From: Nitrospiraceae bacterium
Lineage (GTDB): Bacteria; Nitrospirota; Nitrospiria; Nitrospirales; Nitrospiraceae
Direction: 5' to 3'
DNA length: 55,139 nt
Assembly: GCA_919902665.1 (NCBI GenBank)
Contig: CAKKRK010000180.1
Span: 1-55,139, forward strand
Under the pieces are notes generated by a model. The model was not told the DNA's origin. It made no database searches and worked only from the letters and a program-made list of their open reading frames with translations. Numbering within the stretch: position 1 is the stretch's first letter; every line of letters begins with the position of its first letter. Position numbers and translations under genes: made by a program. This document shows positions 37,022 through 46,381 of the stretch, piece by piece.

Positions 37022-37708
37022 TCATAATGGAATGGATGGCGGAACGGATGGCATCGTGTGCCGAATGATCTTGCCTTCCACCAGATAGACGACCAACTCG
37101 GCGATGTTGGTGGCATGATCAGCCACTCGCTCGAGTGACTTGGCGATAAAGCTCAACCGAATGGCACGTGAAATCGTATGCGGATTTTCCATCATGAAGG
37201 AGAGCAGTTCACGAAACACCTGTTCCATGAGATCATCGACGAAGTCATCATCCCCGATGACTTTCCTAGCCAGAATGGCATCTTCCTTGACGAAAGCATC
37301 GATGCTTTCCTTCACCATGACCCGTGCGAGGCCCCCCATCCGCGGGATATCGATGTAGGGCTTGAGTTGAGGCTCTTCGTTCAGTTCGATCGCACGCTCA
37401 CAAATACTTTCAGACAGGTCGCTGATACGTTCGAGCTCAGTGGACAGTTTCATGGCCGTCGTCACTAACCGCAGATCGCGCGCCGCCGGCTGGTGGAGTG
37501 CCAACAACTCAATGCAGGCTTCGTCGATCTCCACATCCATCGCATTCACTTTATGGTCTCGCTCGATCACGCGGCAGGCCAGGGCCGCATCTCGCGTCAC
37601 CAATGCGGTCAACGCCTTATCGATTTGGTCTTCTGCCAGACCAGCCATTCGTGCCAGCTTCGTCTTGAGTTCGGCAAGTTCTTCGTCGAAATGTCGGTGT
37701 TGAGCCAT
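37022..37708 (-). CDS. phoU: Phosphate transport regulator PhoU
   Basis: A 228-residue all-helical protein with the duplicated PhoU fold (DEELAELKTKLARMAGLAEDQID, ISDLSESICERAIE and the second half with KSLERVADHATNIAE). PhoU links the Pst transporter to the PhoR kinase and represses the Pho regulon when phosphate is ample. It is the last gene of the pst run, 4 bp after pstB. The metal-binding acidic residues (ERxxD-type motifs ERISD and ERVAD) are present in both halves. Confidence 0.97.
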   Translation of the reverse strand: MAQHRHFDEELAELKTKLARMAGLAEDQIDKALTALVTRDAALACRVIERDHKVNAMDVEIDEACIELLALHQPAARDLRLVTTAMKLSTELERISDLSESICERAIELNEEPQLKPYIDIPRMGGLARVMVKESIDAFVKEDAILARKVIGDDDFVDDLMEQVFRELLSFMMENPHTISRAIRLSFIAKSLERVADHATNIAELVVYLVEGKIIRHTMPSVPPSIPL

Positions 37709-37712
37709 AGCG

Positions 37713-38591
37713 TCACCCGAATCGTCCAGTGATGTAGTCTTCTGTCTGCTTCTTCAAAGGGTTTGTGAACAGCTGCTTCGTGAGACCATATTCGACTAAT
37801 TGGCCGAGGTACATGAACGCAGTCCGATCCGACACCCGGGCCGCCTGCTGCATGTTGTGCGTGACAATGACGATCGTCAATTCTTTCTTCAGCGAAAACA
37901 GCAACTCTTCGATGATGCCGGTAGCGATCGGATCTAAGGCGGAGCAGGGTTCATCCATCAAGAGCACATCCGGCTTGACGGCAAGGGCTCGCGCAATACA
38001 GAGGCGCTGCTGCTGACCACCGGACAAGCCAAGTGCACTTTTATGGAGTCGGTCCTTTACTTCCTCCCATAAGCCAGCTCCTCGGAGACTTCGCTCGACA
38101 ATCTCTTCCAACACTATCCGATTCTTCAGGCCTTGCAGCCGTGGACCGTACGCAACATTTTCATGGATCGATTTGGGGAACGGGTTAGATTTTTGAAACA
38201 CCATGCCCACTCGTTTTCGAAGATCCGTGATGTCGATCGATGGATTGAAGATATCCACGCCGTCGATGAGGATGTTTCCTTCATGCCGCGCACCTTCGAT
38301 GAGGTCATTCAAGCGATTCATGCATCGCAGCAAGGTAGATTTCCCGCATCCTGATGGCCCAATGAAGGCAGTCACTTGGTTTTCTGGAATATCTAAATCA
38401 ACCTTGAACAGGGCTTGGACCGGCCCATAGAAAAAGTTGAAGCCCTGCACCCGAAGTTTCGACTTCCCCTGAGCACTGGGCTGAGGCGTCACGTTGGAAT
38501 AATGAGGGTCCATGCTCTCCATCTCCAGTGAGGACACAACGGGTGAGAGGGTAGAAACACCGGACGTCACGTCAAACTGCTGACCCAGCAT
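37713..38591 (-). CDS. pstB: Phosphate ABC transporter ATP-binding protein PstB
   Basis: ATPase of the high-affinity phosphate importer. The 292-residue protein has Walker [10 protein letters not shown], the LSGGQQQR signature, Walker [14 protein letters not shown] and the H-loop in [20 protein letters not shown] directly before the ATG supports the start at 38591, which overlaps pstA by 20 bases and gives about 35 extra N-terminal residues; a later ATG (MESMDPHY) would match the usual length of about 255. Membrane partners are PstA and PstC just upstream. Confidence 0.97.
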   Translation of the reverse strand: MLGQQFDVTSGVSTLSPVVSSLEMESMDPHYSNVTPQPSAQGKSKLRVQGFNFFYGPVQALFKVDLDIPENQVTAFIGPSGCGKSTLLRCMNRLNDLIEGARHEGNILIDGVDIFNPSIDITDLRKRVGMVFQKSNPFPKSIHENVAYGPRLQGLKNRIVLEEIVERSLRGAGLWEEVKDRLHKSALGLSGGQQQRLCIARALAVKPDVLLMDEPCSALDPIATGIIEELLFSLKKELTIVIVTHNMQQAARVSDRTAFMYLGQLVEYGLTKQLFTNPLKKQTEDYITGRFG

Positions 38592-39987
38592 ATTTCCTCC
38601 TCATTCGATTTCGCAAGAGGATGCCCGTGAGGTTAAGCGTCACAACCACCAGAATCAACACCAATGTGGTCACATAGACCATCGGCTTGGCAGCTTCCAC
38701 ATTGGGCGATTGGAACCCCACGTCATAAATATGAAACCCCAAATGCATGAACTTTCGGTCCAGGTGAATAAATGGCCACGTCCAGTCGATCGGCATGGCC
38801 GGTGCAAGCTTGACGACACCGGTCAACATCAAGGGCGCCACCTCACCCGCGGCACGAGCCATGGCCAGAATCAATCCAGTCAAGATGCCTGGAAGTGCCG
38901 TGGGAAGCACGACTTTCCATATTGTTTCCCATTTGGTCGCGCCCAAGCCAATCGACCCTTCTCGATACTCCCTCGGCACGGCTGCCAGTCCCTCTTCCGT
39001 TGCGACGATCACGACGGGAACCGTCAACAGCGCCAGTGTGAGTGAAGCCCATAGGATCCCACCCGTACCGAACGTGGGAGTGGGCAGCCGATCAGAAAAC
39101 CACAGTGCATCCAGGGTGCCTCCGACGCCATACACGAAAAACCCCAACCCAAACACGCCGAACACGATCGAAGGAACCCCGGCGAGATTATTGACGGCAA
39201 TGCGGACGGTCCGCACGATGACGCCTTGACGGGCATACTCCCTGAGGTACAGCGCGCCGATGACACCAAAGGGGGTCACGACGAAGCTCATGATCATCAC
39301 CATCAGAACCGTGCCGAAAATGGCAGGGAAAATTCCACCCTCCGTGTTGGCTTCTCGTGGCTCGGTGGTCAGCACCACCCAGACATTGCCGGCATAGACC
39401 CACACCTTCTCCAACTTCGAAAGGTCGTTTGGGCGCAAGACTCGCATGACTTGGCCGAGCGCAATGGACTTTTCTCTGCCATTGGCATCGACAACGAGCA
39501 ACATATACGTGCTCTCTGCTTCACTCGATTCCGCCTGTCGAAGCAGGGCCGGTAGGGACTGCCATACGGCCTCCGATCCTTCAGCCACAGTCTGATCTTC
39601 CTTGACCAGCGTCTGGAGCCGTCCATAGAAGTTCCCCCACTCGCGCCGCTCCACCATCACGAGATCGGTCGGCGTGGCTCGTTCGACGATCTGATCGGCG
39701 TTGATCCACCGATAGTCGAGCCCGTACAGATCGCGATTGCCGATCTTCATTCTGATTCGCGGAATCCCTTTCGGACTCACTTCTTCGCCGGCCAACTGAC
39801 CGATCACATGTTTTCCGTCCTTCAGCGTCAATTCAACGAGATCAGCCGGCCAAAAATACCCAAACCCGTTGAGGAGGATGAGCACCAGAAGCCCACCGAT
39901 CATGAGGAGCGAAATGGAAAGCCCGGCCCCGCAGCCCCAAATGAAGAGCTCACCGCTTGCCATGAAATGCTTGACCCACTGTTTCAT
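38572..39987 (-). CDS. pstA: Phosphate ABC transporter permease PstA (extended form)
   Basis: Permease of 471 residues, against about 280-300 in E. coli. One membrane helix near the N terminus ([20 protein letters not shown]) is followed by a roughly 180-residue extracytoplasmic domain. The permease core with the EAA-type loop ([24 protein letters not shown]) and five further helices comes next. Similar long PstA and PstC pairs occur in pseudomonads, so the extension is a known variant. It follows pstC by 95 bp. Confidence 0.95.
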   Translation of the reverse strand: MKQWVKHFMASGELFIWGCGAGLSISLLMIGGLLVLILLNGFGYFWPADLVELTLKDGKHVIGQLAGEEVSPKGIPRIRMKIGNRDLYGLDYRWINADQIVERATPTDLVMVERREWGNFYGRLQTLVKEDQTVAEGSEAVWQSLPALLRQAESSEAESTYMLLVVDANGREKSIALGQVMRVLRPNDLSKLEKVWVYAGNVWVVLTTEPREANTEGGIFPAIFGTVLMVMIMSFVVTPFGVIGALYLREYARQGVIVRTVRIAVNNLAGVPSIVFGVFGLGFFVYGVGGTLDALWFSDRLPTPTFGTGGILWASLTLALLTVPVVIVATEEGLAAVPREYREGSIGLGATKWETIWKVVLPTALPGILTGLILAMARAAGEVAPLMLTGVVKLAPAMPIDWTWPFIHLDRKFMHLGFHIYDVGFQSPNVEAAKPMVYVTTLVLILVVVTLNLTGILLRNRMRRKYAGSAV

Positions 39988-40082
39988 CGAATCACTCGTA
40001 CCCCAAACTTCGTCAGACTTGCGTTCAACAACTGAACTCTACCCACGAGCCCGGGACGTCACCTTGTGCGAATCTTGTCGCA

Positions 40083-42404
40083 CTAGAATTGGCTATATTT
40101 CTCCCTGAGTCGCTGTCGAACCAGTTCCGCTACCGTATTGAGCAGAAAAGTCGCGATAAAGAGGAGCAAACCCGCCAAAAAGAGTGTGCGATACAAGGTC
40201 CCGCCATGCGGCGCTTCAGGGATCTCCACGGCGATATTCGCGGACAGGGTTCGAAACCCGTTGAAGAGGCTCCAATCCATAATCGGCGTATTGCCGGTCG
40301 CCATCAACACGATCATGGTCTCTCCAACGGCCCGGCCGAAACCGATCATCAATGCCGAGAAGATGCCTGGGCTGGCCGAGATCAGAACGAGATGGGTGAG
40401 CGTTTGCCATCGCGTGGCGCCGAGGGCCAAGGACCCGGCGATCAGGTTCTTTGGCACATTGGAGAGCGCCTCTTCAGAAATGCTGTAGATGATAGGAATA
40501 ATGGCAAATCCCATGGCCACACCGACAACGATGGCGTTGCGCTGATCATAATTCAAACCAAGATGAGTCTGAAGCCATGGTTTAAAGTGACCATCGAACA
40601 AAAGAGACTCCCACCATGCGTTGGTTGCAAGGCACCCCCAGACCACAGCGATGATGACCGGCATCATGAGCAGCGCCTCTGCACCAGGCCGCACACGATG
40701 TTTGATGGAGGCGGGAAGCAAGAGAAAGAGTCCGCTGGAAAGGGCAATAACCAAGGGCATCACTAAGACCATCCCCGTCATGGCTGGAAAGTTCCGCTCC
40801 AGGACCGGGGCAAACCAGAGGCCTGCCAGAAATCCCAGCACCACGGTGGGCAGCGCAGCCATAATTTCAATGATGGGCTTGATCTTGGCCCGGAGATTCG
40901 GATGCATGAACATGGCGGTATAGATGGCGGCCAATACCGCCAATGGCACCGCTAGGAGTACGGCATAGATGGTGCCCTTAATGGTTCCAAAGATCAGCGG
41001 GGTCAAGCTGAACTTGGCTTCAAAGTCGTCCGACCCACTTGATGATTGCCAGACAAGCTCCGGCCGATCATAGCCCTCGTACATCACGGGAGAGAACAAG
41101 GTGGCCAAGGTGATTTCTGGGTAGGGATTCGAAATGTCGTAATGCACCAGTCGATCATTTTCGGCGAGACCGACCAGGCCATCCGCTTTGGGAGAAAAAT
41201 AGGTACTGCGGAGTGCCCCCTGTTGTGGAGCAAGTGTCAGCAACGTTTGTTCGGACGTCGAATGGTGCAGGCGGATTTCTCCCCTGGCATCGGTCGTGAT
41301 GAATCCCTTATCGCGCTGGGAAATCGTGATGTCGGTGACTGCACTCTGATGAGGGACAAACCGATGGATACGCGTCATATGGGTCGTATTCGTCGCAGCA
41401 TGTTCCCGCACGGGCATCCACACGGCAATCTGTCCGGACGCATCGCCGACCACAAGACTCCGGTCACTCATCAAATAGGCCAGAGCGGTAATCGCCTCGT
41501 TTCCTTCAGAAGCCTGACTTATCTCAACCAGACTGGGCTTTGCCGATTCCCGGAGGTCGAAATGGTAGACCTTGCCCTCTTCCGTACCGACCGCGAGGAG
41601 CTCTGCCCGGCTCGCGAGTGTGATTGCCGTCACCCGACCAGGGATGCTGGGTGTCAGATCGACCTGCGTGATCGACGCCGCAGCAGTTCCATCGGGACGA
41701 GATGCGGTTCGGCTTGTGGTGAGCCAAAGATGCTGGTCTTGAAGCAGCGCGGCAATCCGAACATCGGAATCCGTGCTCTGGTAGGCCATCTTGGTGATTG
41801 GTTGGGGAGTTGGTGCGGCAACCATCGGAGTCCCAACCGTGACGGACTGGGCGATCGAACGTTCGTTCCCTTGGAAGTCCTGAGTGAATTCAATGGCCAC
41901 AGGGATGACGCGGCCGTCTTCCGTGCCCATGGCGAGCTGGTGCCCCTTCCCCAATGCTCGCGCGAGCGCTGTGACCGAACCATCCGGCAACAAGCCTCGC
42001 GAAGGAACCTTTGATACGGCGGACTTCCCCTCTTCTAAGAAGACAAACTCTAATGAGTCACCGCGCAGCGCATAGGCAAGCTCTTGATGCTCGTCGATGC
42101 CGATGAGCGCTGACGTTGAGGGATGCTCAAGCGGGGAGAGTGCAATCGGCTCGGTCAGGGTGGCGTGGGGCGGTTGAAAGAGTGGGATGACTTCTTTCAC
42201 CAGAAAAATGCACATCCCAAGAATGCAGAGGATAATGCTGATCCCACCGGTCTTGATGATGACGTTGGTCAGCCCATCCGTGATTGACCTGATTTGTCGT
42301 CGGCTGAACAGTCCGCCCACCAGGGCCGGGGCTGGAATTGATCCCCGGCCTGGGGAGGGCTCTCCTTGAAGGACCGGCATTGGAGTAAGAGGCGGCACGT
42401 TCAT
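40083..42404 (-). CDS. pstC: Phosphate ABC transporter permease PstC with large periplasmic domain
   Basis: A 773-residue permease, more than twice the usual 320. A first membrane helix (GGISIILCILGMCIFLVKEVIPLF) is followed by about 370 residues of repeated beta-strand units reading like a WD40/beta-propeller (LAVGTEEGKVYHFDLRES, SLVVGDASGQIAVWMPV, FITTDARGEIRLHHSTS). The permease core with LGATRWQTLTHLVLISASPGIFS follows. The propeller would face the periplasm and could dock PstS or sense its load. RBS and spacing fit an operon with pstS (110-bp gap). Confidence 0.95.
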   Translation of the reverse strand: MNVPPLTPMPVLQGEPSPGRGSIPAPALVGGLFSRRQIRSITDGLTNVIIKTGGISIILCILGMCIFLVKEVIPLFQPPHATLTEPIALSPLEHPSTSALIGIDEHQELAYALRGDSLEFVFLEEGKSAVSKVPSRGLLPDGSVTALARALGKGHQLAMGTEDGRVIPVAIEFTQDFQGNERSIAQSVTVGTPMVAAPTPQPITKMAYQSTDSDVRIAALLQDQHLWLTTSRTASRPDGTAAASITQVDLTPSIPGRVTAITLASRAELLAVGTEEGKVYHFDLRESAKPSLVEISQASEGNEAITALAYLMSDRSLVVGDASGQIAVWMPVREHAATNTTHMTRIHRFVPHQSAVTDITISQRDKGFITTDARGEIRLHHSTSEQTLLTLAPQQGALRSTYFSPKADGLVGLAENDRLVHYDISNPYPEITLATLFSPVMYEGYDRPELVWQSSSGSDDFEAKFSLTPLIFGTIKGTIYAVLLAVPLAVLAAIYTAMFMHPNLRAKIKPIIEIMAALPTVVLGFLAGLWFAPVLERNFPAMTGMVLVMPLVIALSSGLFLLLPASIKHRVRPGAEALLMMPVIIAVVWGCLATNAWWESLLFDGHFKPWLQTHLGLNYDQRNAIVVGVAMGFAIIPIIYSISEEALSNVPKNLIAGSLALGATRWQTLTHLVLISASPGIFSALMIGFGRAVGETMIVLMATGNTPIMDWSLFNGFRTLSANIAVEIPEAPHGGTLYRTLFLAGLLLFIATFLLNTVAELVRQRLREKYSQF

Positions 42405-42514
42405 GCTTTGACTTTCGATGTCCGTTCCAACGTTTCAGCTTTACACTTCTCACAAGATCGTGAGTCGTCATATGCCTTTTACGGTCTACCCACTCCGGAC
42501 AGCCGGCCTTAGAC

Positions 42515-43522
42515 TTATTCGATTTTCGCCGACTCCTTTTCAACCACGCTCTGCGGGAGCGGAAAGAAACCATCCTTAATAACGATGGCTTGCCCTTCCT
42601 TGCTATAAATAAACTTGATAAACTCCTTCACAAGCGGATCAAGCGGCTTGTTCGGCGCTTTGTTGACGTATACCAACAGATGCCGCCAGAGGGGATAGGA
42701 CCCTTTCATGGCATTTTCCTGTGTAGGAGCCATAAAAGCTCCTCCCTCTTTCTCTGCCAAGGGAAGGGCTCGTATGCCAGAGGTCAGATAACCTATCCCA
42801 CTGTAGCCGATACCTGAAGAGTCTTCCGTAACTCCTTGCACCACCGATGCGGAACCGGGCTGTTCTTTCACATCGTCTTTATAGTCACCATTCTTCAGCG
42901 CATGCTCCTTGAAAAAGCCGTAGGTGCCGGATGCAGAGTTTCGGCCATACAGGCTGATGGGTGAGTCCGCCAATTCTCCGGTAACGCCGAGCTGACCCCA
43001 GCGCTCAACATTTTGACTGGCGCCCCATCGGCGAGATTTCGAAAAGACGGCATCGACTTGTGCCATCGTCATCCCTGGGATGGGGTTGTCCCTATGCACG
43101 TAGACCGCCAATGCATCAATGGCAACAGGGAAAGCAGTCGGCTTGTACTTATACTTGCGTTCAAACGAATCGACCTCCGTCGATTTCATCGGGCGCGACA
43201 TTGGACCTACCTGCGCAGTCCCTTCAATGAGAGCAGGCGGAGCGGTGCTGGAACCCTTTCCTTCGATTTGAATTTTCACACCGGGGTATTGCTTGCGAAA
43301 TCCTTCCGCCCACAGAGTCATCAGGTTATTTAACGTGTCGGAGCCAATACTATTGAGGTTGCCCGAAACTCCGGTTACTCTGACATATCCTTTCAAATTG
43401 GGGTCGACCTGGATGGCCTCGTCGGCCATCACATTTGTTGCCATGAAGATGCTGGTGAGGCCGAGTACAACTGTTGAGACAAAGCCTACCCGTTGAGAGA
43501 TCCTCTGCTTTTGATTTGTCAT
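42515..43522 (-). CDS. pstS: Phosphate-binding periplasmic protein PstS
   Basis: High-affinity phosphate-binding protein of the Pst importer, 335 residues including a signal peptide (VGFVSTVVLGLTSIFMATNVMA, cut before DEA). Ligand-pocket segments are visible: GSDTLNNLM, GKGSSTAPPALIEGTAQVGPMSRPM, YGRNSASGTYGFF. The ATG at 43522 follows AAGGGA at 6 bases; ATGs at 43537 and 43546 in the same frame lack such a site. A Pho-box-like direct repeat lies about 65 bp upstream. Confidence 0.96.
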   Translation of the reverse strand: MTNQKQRISQRVGFVSTVVLGLTSIFMATNVMADEAIQVDPNLKGYVRVTGVSGNLNSIGSDTLNNLMTLWAEGFRKQYPGVKIQIEGKGSSTAPPALIEGTAQVGPMSRPMKSTEVDSFERKYKYKPTAFPVAIDALAVYVHRDNPIPGMTMAQVDAVFSKSRRWGASQNVERWGQLGVTGELADSPISLYGRNSASGTYGFFKEHALKNGDYKDDVKEQPGSASVVQGVTEDSSGIGYSGIGYLTSGIRALPLAEKEGGAFMAPTQENAMKGSYPLWRHLLVYVNKAPNKPLDPLVKEFIKFIYSKEGQAIVIKDGFFPLPQSVVEKESAKIE

Positions 43523-43585
43523 ATACGGTCCCTTCATGCTAAGCACCTACTGATATCAATTTTTACCATAATGCTGTTCATCAAA

Positions 43586-43603
43586 TGTTACTAGCGTGTT
43601 ACA
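43586..43603 (-). promoter_or_regulatory. Putative Pho box upstream of pstS
   Basis: On the minus strand TGTAACA and AGTAACA are separated by four bases, giving the 11-bp period of a PhoB dimer site (two 7-bp direct repeats with a 4-bp spacer). It lies about 65 bp before the pstS start and inside an A/T-rich stretch. The repeat is seen; PhoB binding is inferred. No phoB/phoR pair is in the window. Confidence 0.5.
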
Positions 43604-43645
43604 AATTGGGTTAATTTGGAGTAATCCCCCTTCTCTATCTGTTCG

Positions 43646-44935
43646 CTAAAAAGACACATCCCACTGGAGCCGGACTCGATCTTCCGGTGTGAACCCAGCC
43701 TGCGTCAAATGGGAGTAGTCCAGCGTGACCTTGTTTCGATGTTTTGCAAAGAAATAGTTGGCTGCCACTGTATGCTCCCTAAGCACGTCACTGCGAAGCG
43801 TGTCGTTCGGATCGACAAATGCGTAGCGGTAGGCGAATTCGAGGTCGTGCGGCATGAAGTCGAGCACGGCATGAGGGAAATACCCGACCTGAGCATAGGC
43901 CCCCAAACTGGTGGTCTTGGTTTGCGTGGTTGTATTCGTCACTTCCTTCACATGAAACTCTTCCTGTATTGAAAGCCCATTCCACTTAAAGGCGAACTCC
44001 TGAACCCCCTGATTGACTTCGAATTGACCATCAACTATTGTACCTCCCCTGGTGCCAGGGAAGATAATTCGATCGGTTCGGTTGTGGGCTCCGGCGAACG
44101 CAAGGCTACCGATTGGCAAGGGCGAGTACTCCACATCAGACTGTGAAAACGGCACATCGCGCCCCAAGAAGTTCCATTGGATTCTCCCCATATAAAGCAT
44201 TTTCTTGTCGTCATTACGGGCATTGTTGATTCCCGTGCCGGTAAATATTCCGATGTTGTACACCAAGTAGGCATAGGTGCCTTCGAAGAGGTACCCTCCC
44301 AACCTTGCTCCGATCTGTCGATCAAGGGTGAACGGAGCATTGACGATCGACCGTTCGACAAACTGTTGGTTCCCTGACGAATCCACCCGCTCTCGGTTAT
44401 AGTCAATCTTCCATTGCCCAACGCGGAGGGTCGCCCATTTAAATTTCGCGATATCCACTCGATAATCGAGCAGCGTATTGCTCACCCAGTCATATTCCAC
44501 ATAGTACTTCAGCCAGGGCGCGAAACCATACCCTCCGACTTTGATGCGAGCCCGTCGCACTCGGAACGAGCTCACATCCTTATCGTCGGCTGCCGCAGGA
44601 TTGGCCGGGGCGAGAGAGTCGCCTTCTTGGGGAAAGGAGTAACGAAACTGGAGCCGATTTTGGATCAGCATCTCGAACTTTCCGTCGCGACTTTGCAGAT
44701 CAAACCCATCTTTATACCGTATAGAAATGGGAAATTCCTGATCTCTTGCTTTTCGTTGTTCCTCGTCCGCTTTTTCCGAATCAGCTTTGGCTTTGATCAA
44801 CTCCTCCTTGGTGATCTGACCCTTTTCATACAGAATGTCTGCCAGGTCGTGCCCAGCTTGGGCACTGGTGACGCCAAAGACTGGCCCGAGACCTACTACG
44901 CACATGATCGTCGCCAACCACTGTCTCTTCATCAA
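43646..44935 (-). CDS. OprO/OprP-type phosphate-selective porin
   Basis: A 429-residue outer-membrane porin. The signal peptide ends at TSAQA. A short helical, charged segment (ILYEKGQITKEELIKAKADSEKA) follows, as in trimeric O/P-type porins, then the barrel with the family pattern: VEYDWVSNTLLDYRVDIAKFKW, LRVGQWKIDYNRERVDSSGNQQFVERS, FTLDRQIGARLGGYL. It ends in Phe (WDVSF). GAGGGAGGG precedes the ATG. Placed directly upstream of pstSCAB-phoU, it is the likely outer-membrane entry for phosphate or polyphosphate. Confidence 0.93.
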   Translation of the reverse strand: MMKRQWLATIMCVVGLGPVFGVTSAQAGHDLADILYEKGQITKEELIKAKADSEKADEEQRKARDQEFPISIRYKDGFDLQSRDGKFEMLIQNRLQFRYSFPQEGDSLAPANPAAADDKDVSSFRVRRARIKVGGYGFAPWLKYYVEYDWVSNTLLDYRVDIAKFKWATLRVGQWKIDYNRERVDSSGNQQFVERSIVNAPFTLDRQIGARLGGYLFEGTYAYLVYNIGIFTGTGINNARNDDKKMLYMGRIQWNFLGRDVPFSQSDVEYSPLPIGSLAFAGAHNRTDRIIFPGTRGGTIVDGQFEVNQGVQEFAFKWNGLSIQEEFHVKEVTNTTTQTKTTSLGAYAQVGYFPHAVLDFMPHDLEFAYRYAFVDPNDTLRSDVLREHTVAANYFFAKHRNKVTLDYSHLTQAGFTPEDRVRLQWDVSF

Positions 44936-45235
44936 ATCCCTCCCTCTAGTTAGTCATGTTTGAAAAACAGGGCAAGATATAGATGACGTGAGTTAAGATG
45001 ATGCTACGGTGTTGTTGCCGAATTGTTAATTCGCGCGGTTCGATGGCCGACATCGGCACTGCTAAACGCTGGAACGCACCTGTTTGGCATTGCAAGTAAT
45101 TCCCCACAGCCGTAACATGAAGACGTCTGTGACGTAATTTCAGATAAAGATCGCAAGGACCTTCGTGAGGCGCATCTTCAGTGTCTGAAAGCTGATGCGT
45201 CTGGGACCCGCTCCTCAAACACGAACTGGAGGATC
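44936..45235. other. Divergent intergenic region between porin and lipoprotein genes
   Basis: Exactly 300 bp between the porin and the divergent lipoprotein gene, so it must hold both promoters. No Pho box as good as the one before pstS was found. A 90-codon minus-strand frame here has no recognisable features and is not called. Confidence 0.4.
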
Positions 45236-45940
45236 ATGAAGAAACTTGGCACAACCATTCTCACCGTAGTTGCGCTATTCGTTGGGTTTACCGCCTGTCA
45301 GCACCAATCTTATTCAAGCCCACCCATTTTTGAAGATCAATCGCAGTATGTCCGACTTGCAGTAGACCAGCGGGTAAGCAGTGGTCATTCTCATCCGGCC
45401 AACATTACTGTTAAGGTGATGTCGTCCATTCTCTCCGGCGTGAGGATTGAAGAGTCAGCGCGTCTCCTACCGTCCTCAGTTTTCTCTGGCAAAGACAAGG
45501 AGCCACACCTGCATCCGGTTTTTGGCCCCGACGACGTAGCCTTTCTTGCACCACTATTAGCCAAAGGCCTGGGGGCTGCAACGCCCGAGCAAATTGTGAC
45601 GTTTTATCGAATCATCCAGCAGCCAGGGACTATCGATCTCGTCACTTCAGGTGGGGTCTACATCCACGGTGACGAACTGCACTTCTTACTCAGCAACTAT
45701 CGTTCTCCAACTCGGTACCCGCCGGATGCTGAAACTATGAGATATGTCGATGGGCGATCGACTCCGTTGCAATCTATTGCACCACAGGAAACTATATTGG
45801 GATTCCACCAGACCTCTGCGCTGATACCACTAGAACAAGGGTCCTTGAAGAATCCGTTCCGTGCAAAGAGACGGGAGATCGTCGTGCTGTTAAGCAAACT
45901 GGCAGAGGAATCCACGAGCACAACTCAGGAATCACACTGA
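45236..45940 (+). CDS. Predicted lipoprotein of unknown function
   Basis: A 234-residue protein with a lipoprotein signal: basic start, hydrophobic core (TILTVVALFVGFTAC) and lipobox Cys at residue 21. The mature part is not recognised. It contains a stretch of His (SSGHSHPAN, PHLHPVFGPDD, YIHGDELHF) that could bind a metal. GGAGGATC before the ATG supports the start. It is followed 4 bp later by another unknown membrane-anchored gene in the same direction, so the two are probably one transcript. Confidence 0.75.
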   Translation: MKKLGTTILTVVALFVGFTACQHQSYSSPPIFEDQSQYVRLAVDQRVSSGHSHPANITVKVMSSILSGVRIEESARLLPSSVFSGKDKEPHLHPVFGPDDVAFLAPLLAKGLGAATPEQIVTFYRIIQQPGTIDLVTSGGVYIHGDELHFLLSNYRSPTRYPPDAETMRYVDGRSTPLQSIAPQETILGFHQTSALIPLEQGSLKNPFRAKRREIVVLLSKLAEESTSTTQESH

Positions 45941-45944
45941 GGAC

Positions 45945-46370
45945 GTGCCCGACATCGCCTCCCACAACCAGGCCGATCCCCCGCTGTGGTCGATGGCTGC
46001 GGCAGTGCTCGTTATTCTCGGCGCCCCGCTGGTTCTCTACTCTTTCGCTCCGACTGGCCCTATTCGAGAAGGGGACACCGTCTTCTCAGAGGGTGAACAG
46101 CAGGTGCTGATTCGTCAGGCAGCTACAGATCAATCGGATAAGAAGGACAGCACCTGTTTACTTGATCCGAACAGTCCGTTGATCGTCATTCACGCTTCAA
46201 CCGACCAGGGAGATGGCTCGATCATTGCCCATGTTCAAGGCAATCCTGCCGACGAATGGCCCTTTTGCCCCGTACATGCCGAGGTGATACTGCAAACCCA
46301 TCAGATATTCCAGGAGCCCGCGGTCTTTGGGACGGTACGAGAGGTCTTGGTTGGATGGTTCGGTCGATAA
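45945..46370 (+). CDS. Small membrane-anchored protein of unknown function
   Basis: A 141-residue protein starting at GTG 45945, with GAGGAC a few bases upstream. One hydrophobic anchor (SMAAAVLVILGAPLVLYSF) near the N terminus is followed by an extracytoplasmic domain with two Cys residues (STCLLD, PFCPVH) that could form a disulfide. No family is recognised. The 4-bp gap from the lipoprotein gene suggests the two proteins act together at the cell envelope. It ends 11 bp before the convergent msrA. Confidence 0.65.
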   Translation: MPDIASHNQADPPLWSMAAAVLVILGAPLVLYSFAPTGPIREGDTVFSEGEQQVLIRQAATDQSDKKDSTCLLDPNSPLIVIHASTDQGDGSIIAHVQGNPADEWPFCPVHAEVILQTHQIFQEPAVFGTVREVLVGWFGR

Positions 46371-46381
46371 GCGAGGTGCCG

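Noticed and set aside
41046-42014. 322-codon plus-strand frame antisense to pstC
   Set aside because: Shadow of the propeller-like region of PstC; composition is not protein-like.
44936-45003. Possible second Pho box before the porin (ACGTCAT followed by a poor repeat)
   Set aside because: Only the first 7-mer is close to consensus; the second at 11 bp matches too few positions.
44946-45218. 90-codon minus-strand frame in the porin/lipoprotein spacer
   Set aside because: No ribosome site, no motif, and it fills a region that must hold two promoters.
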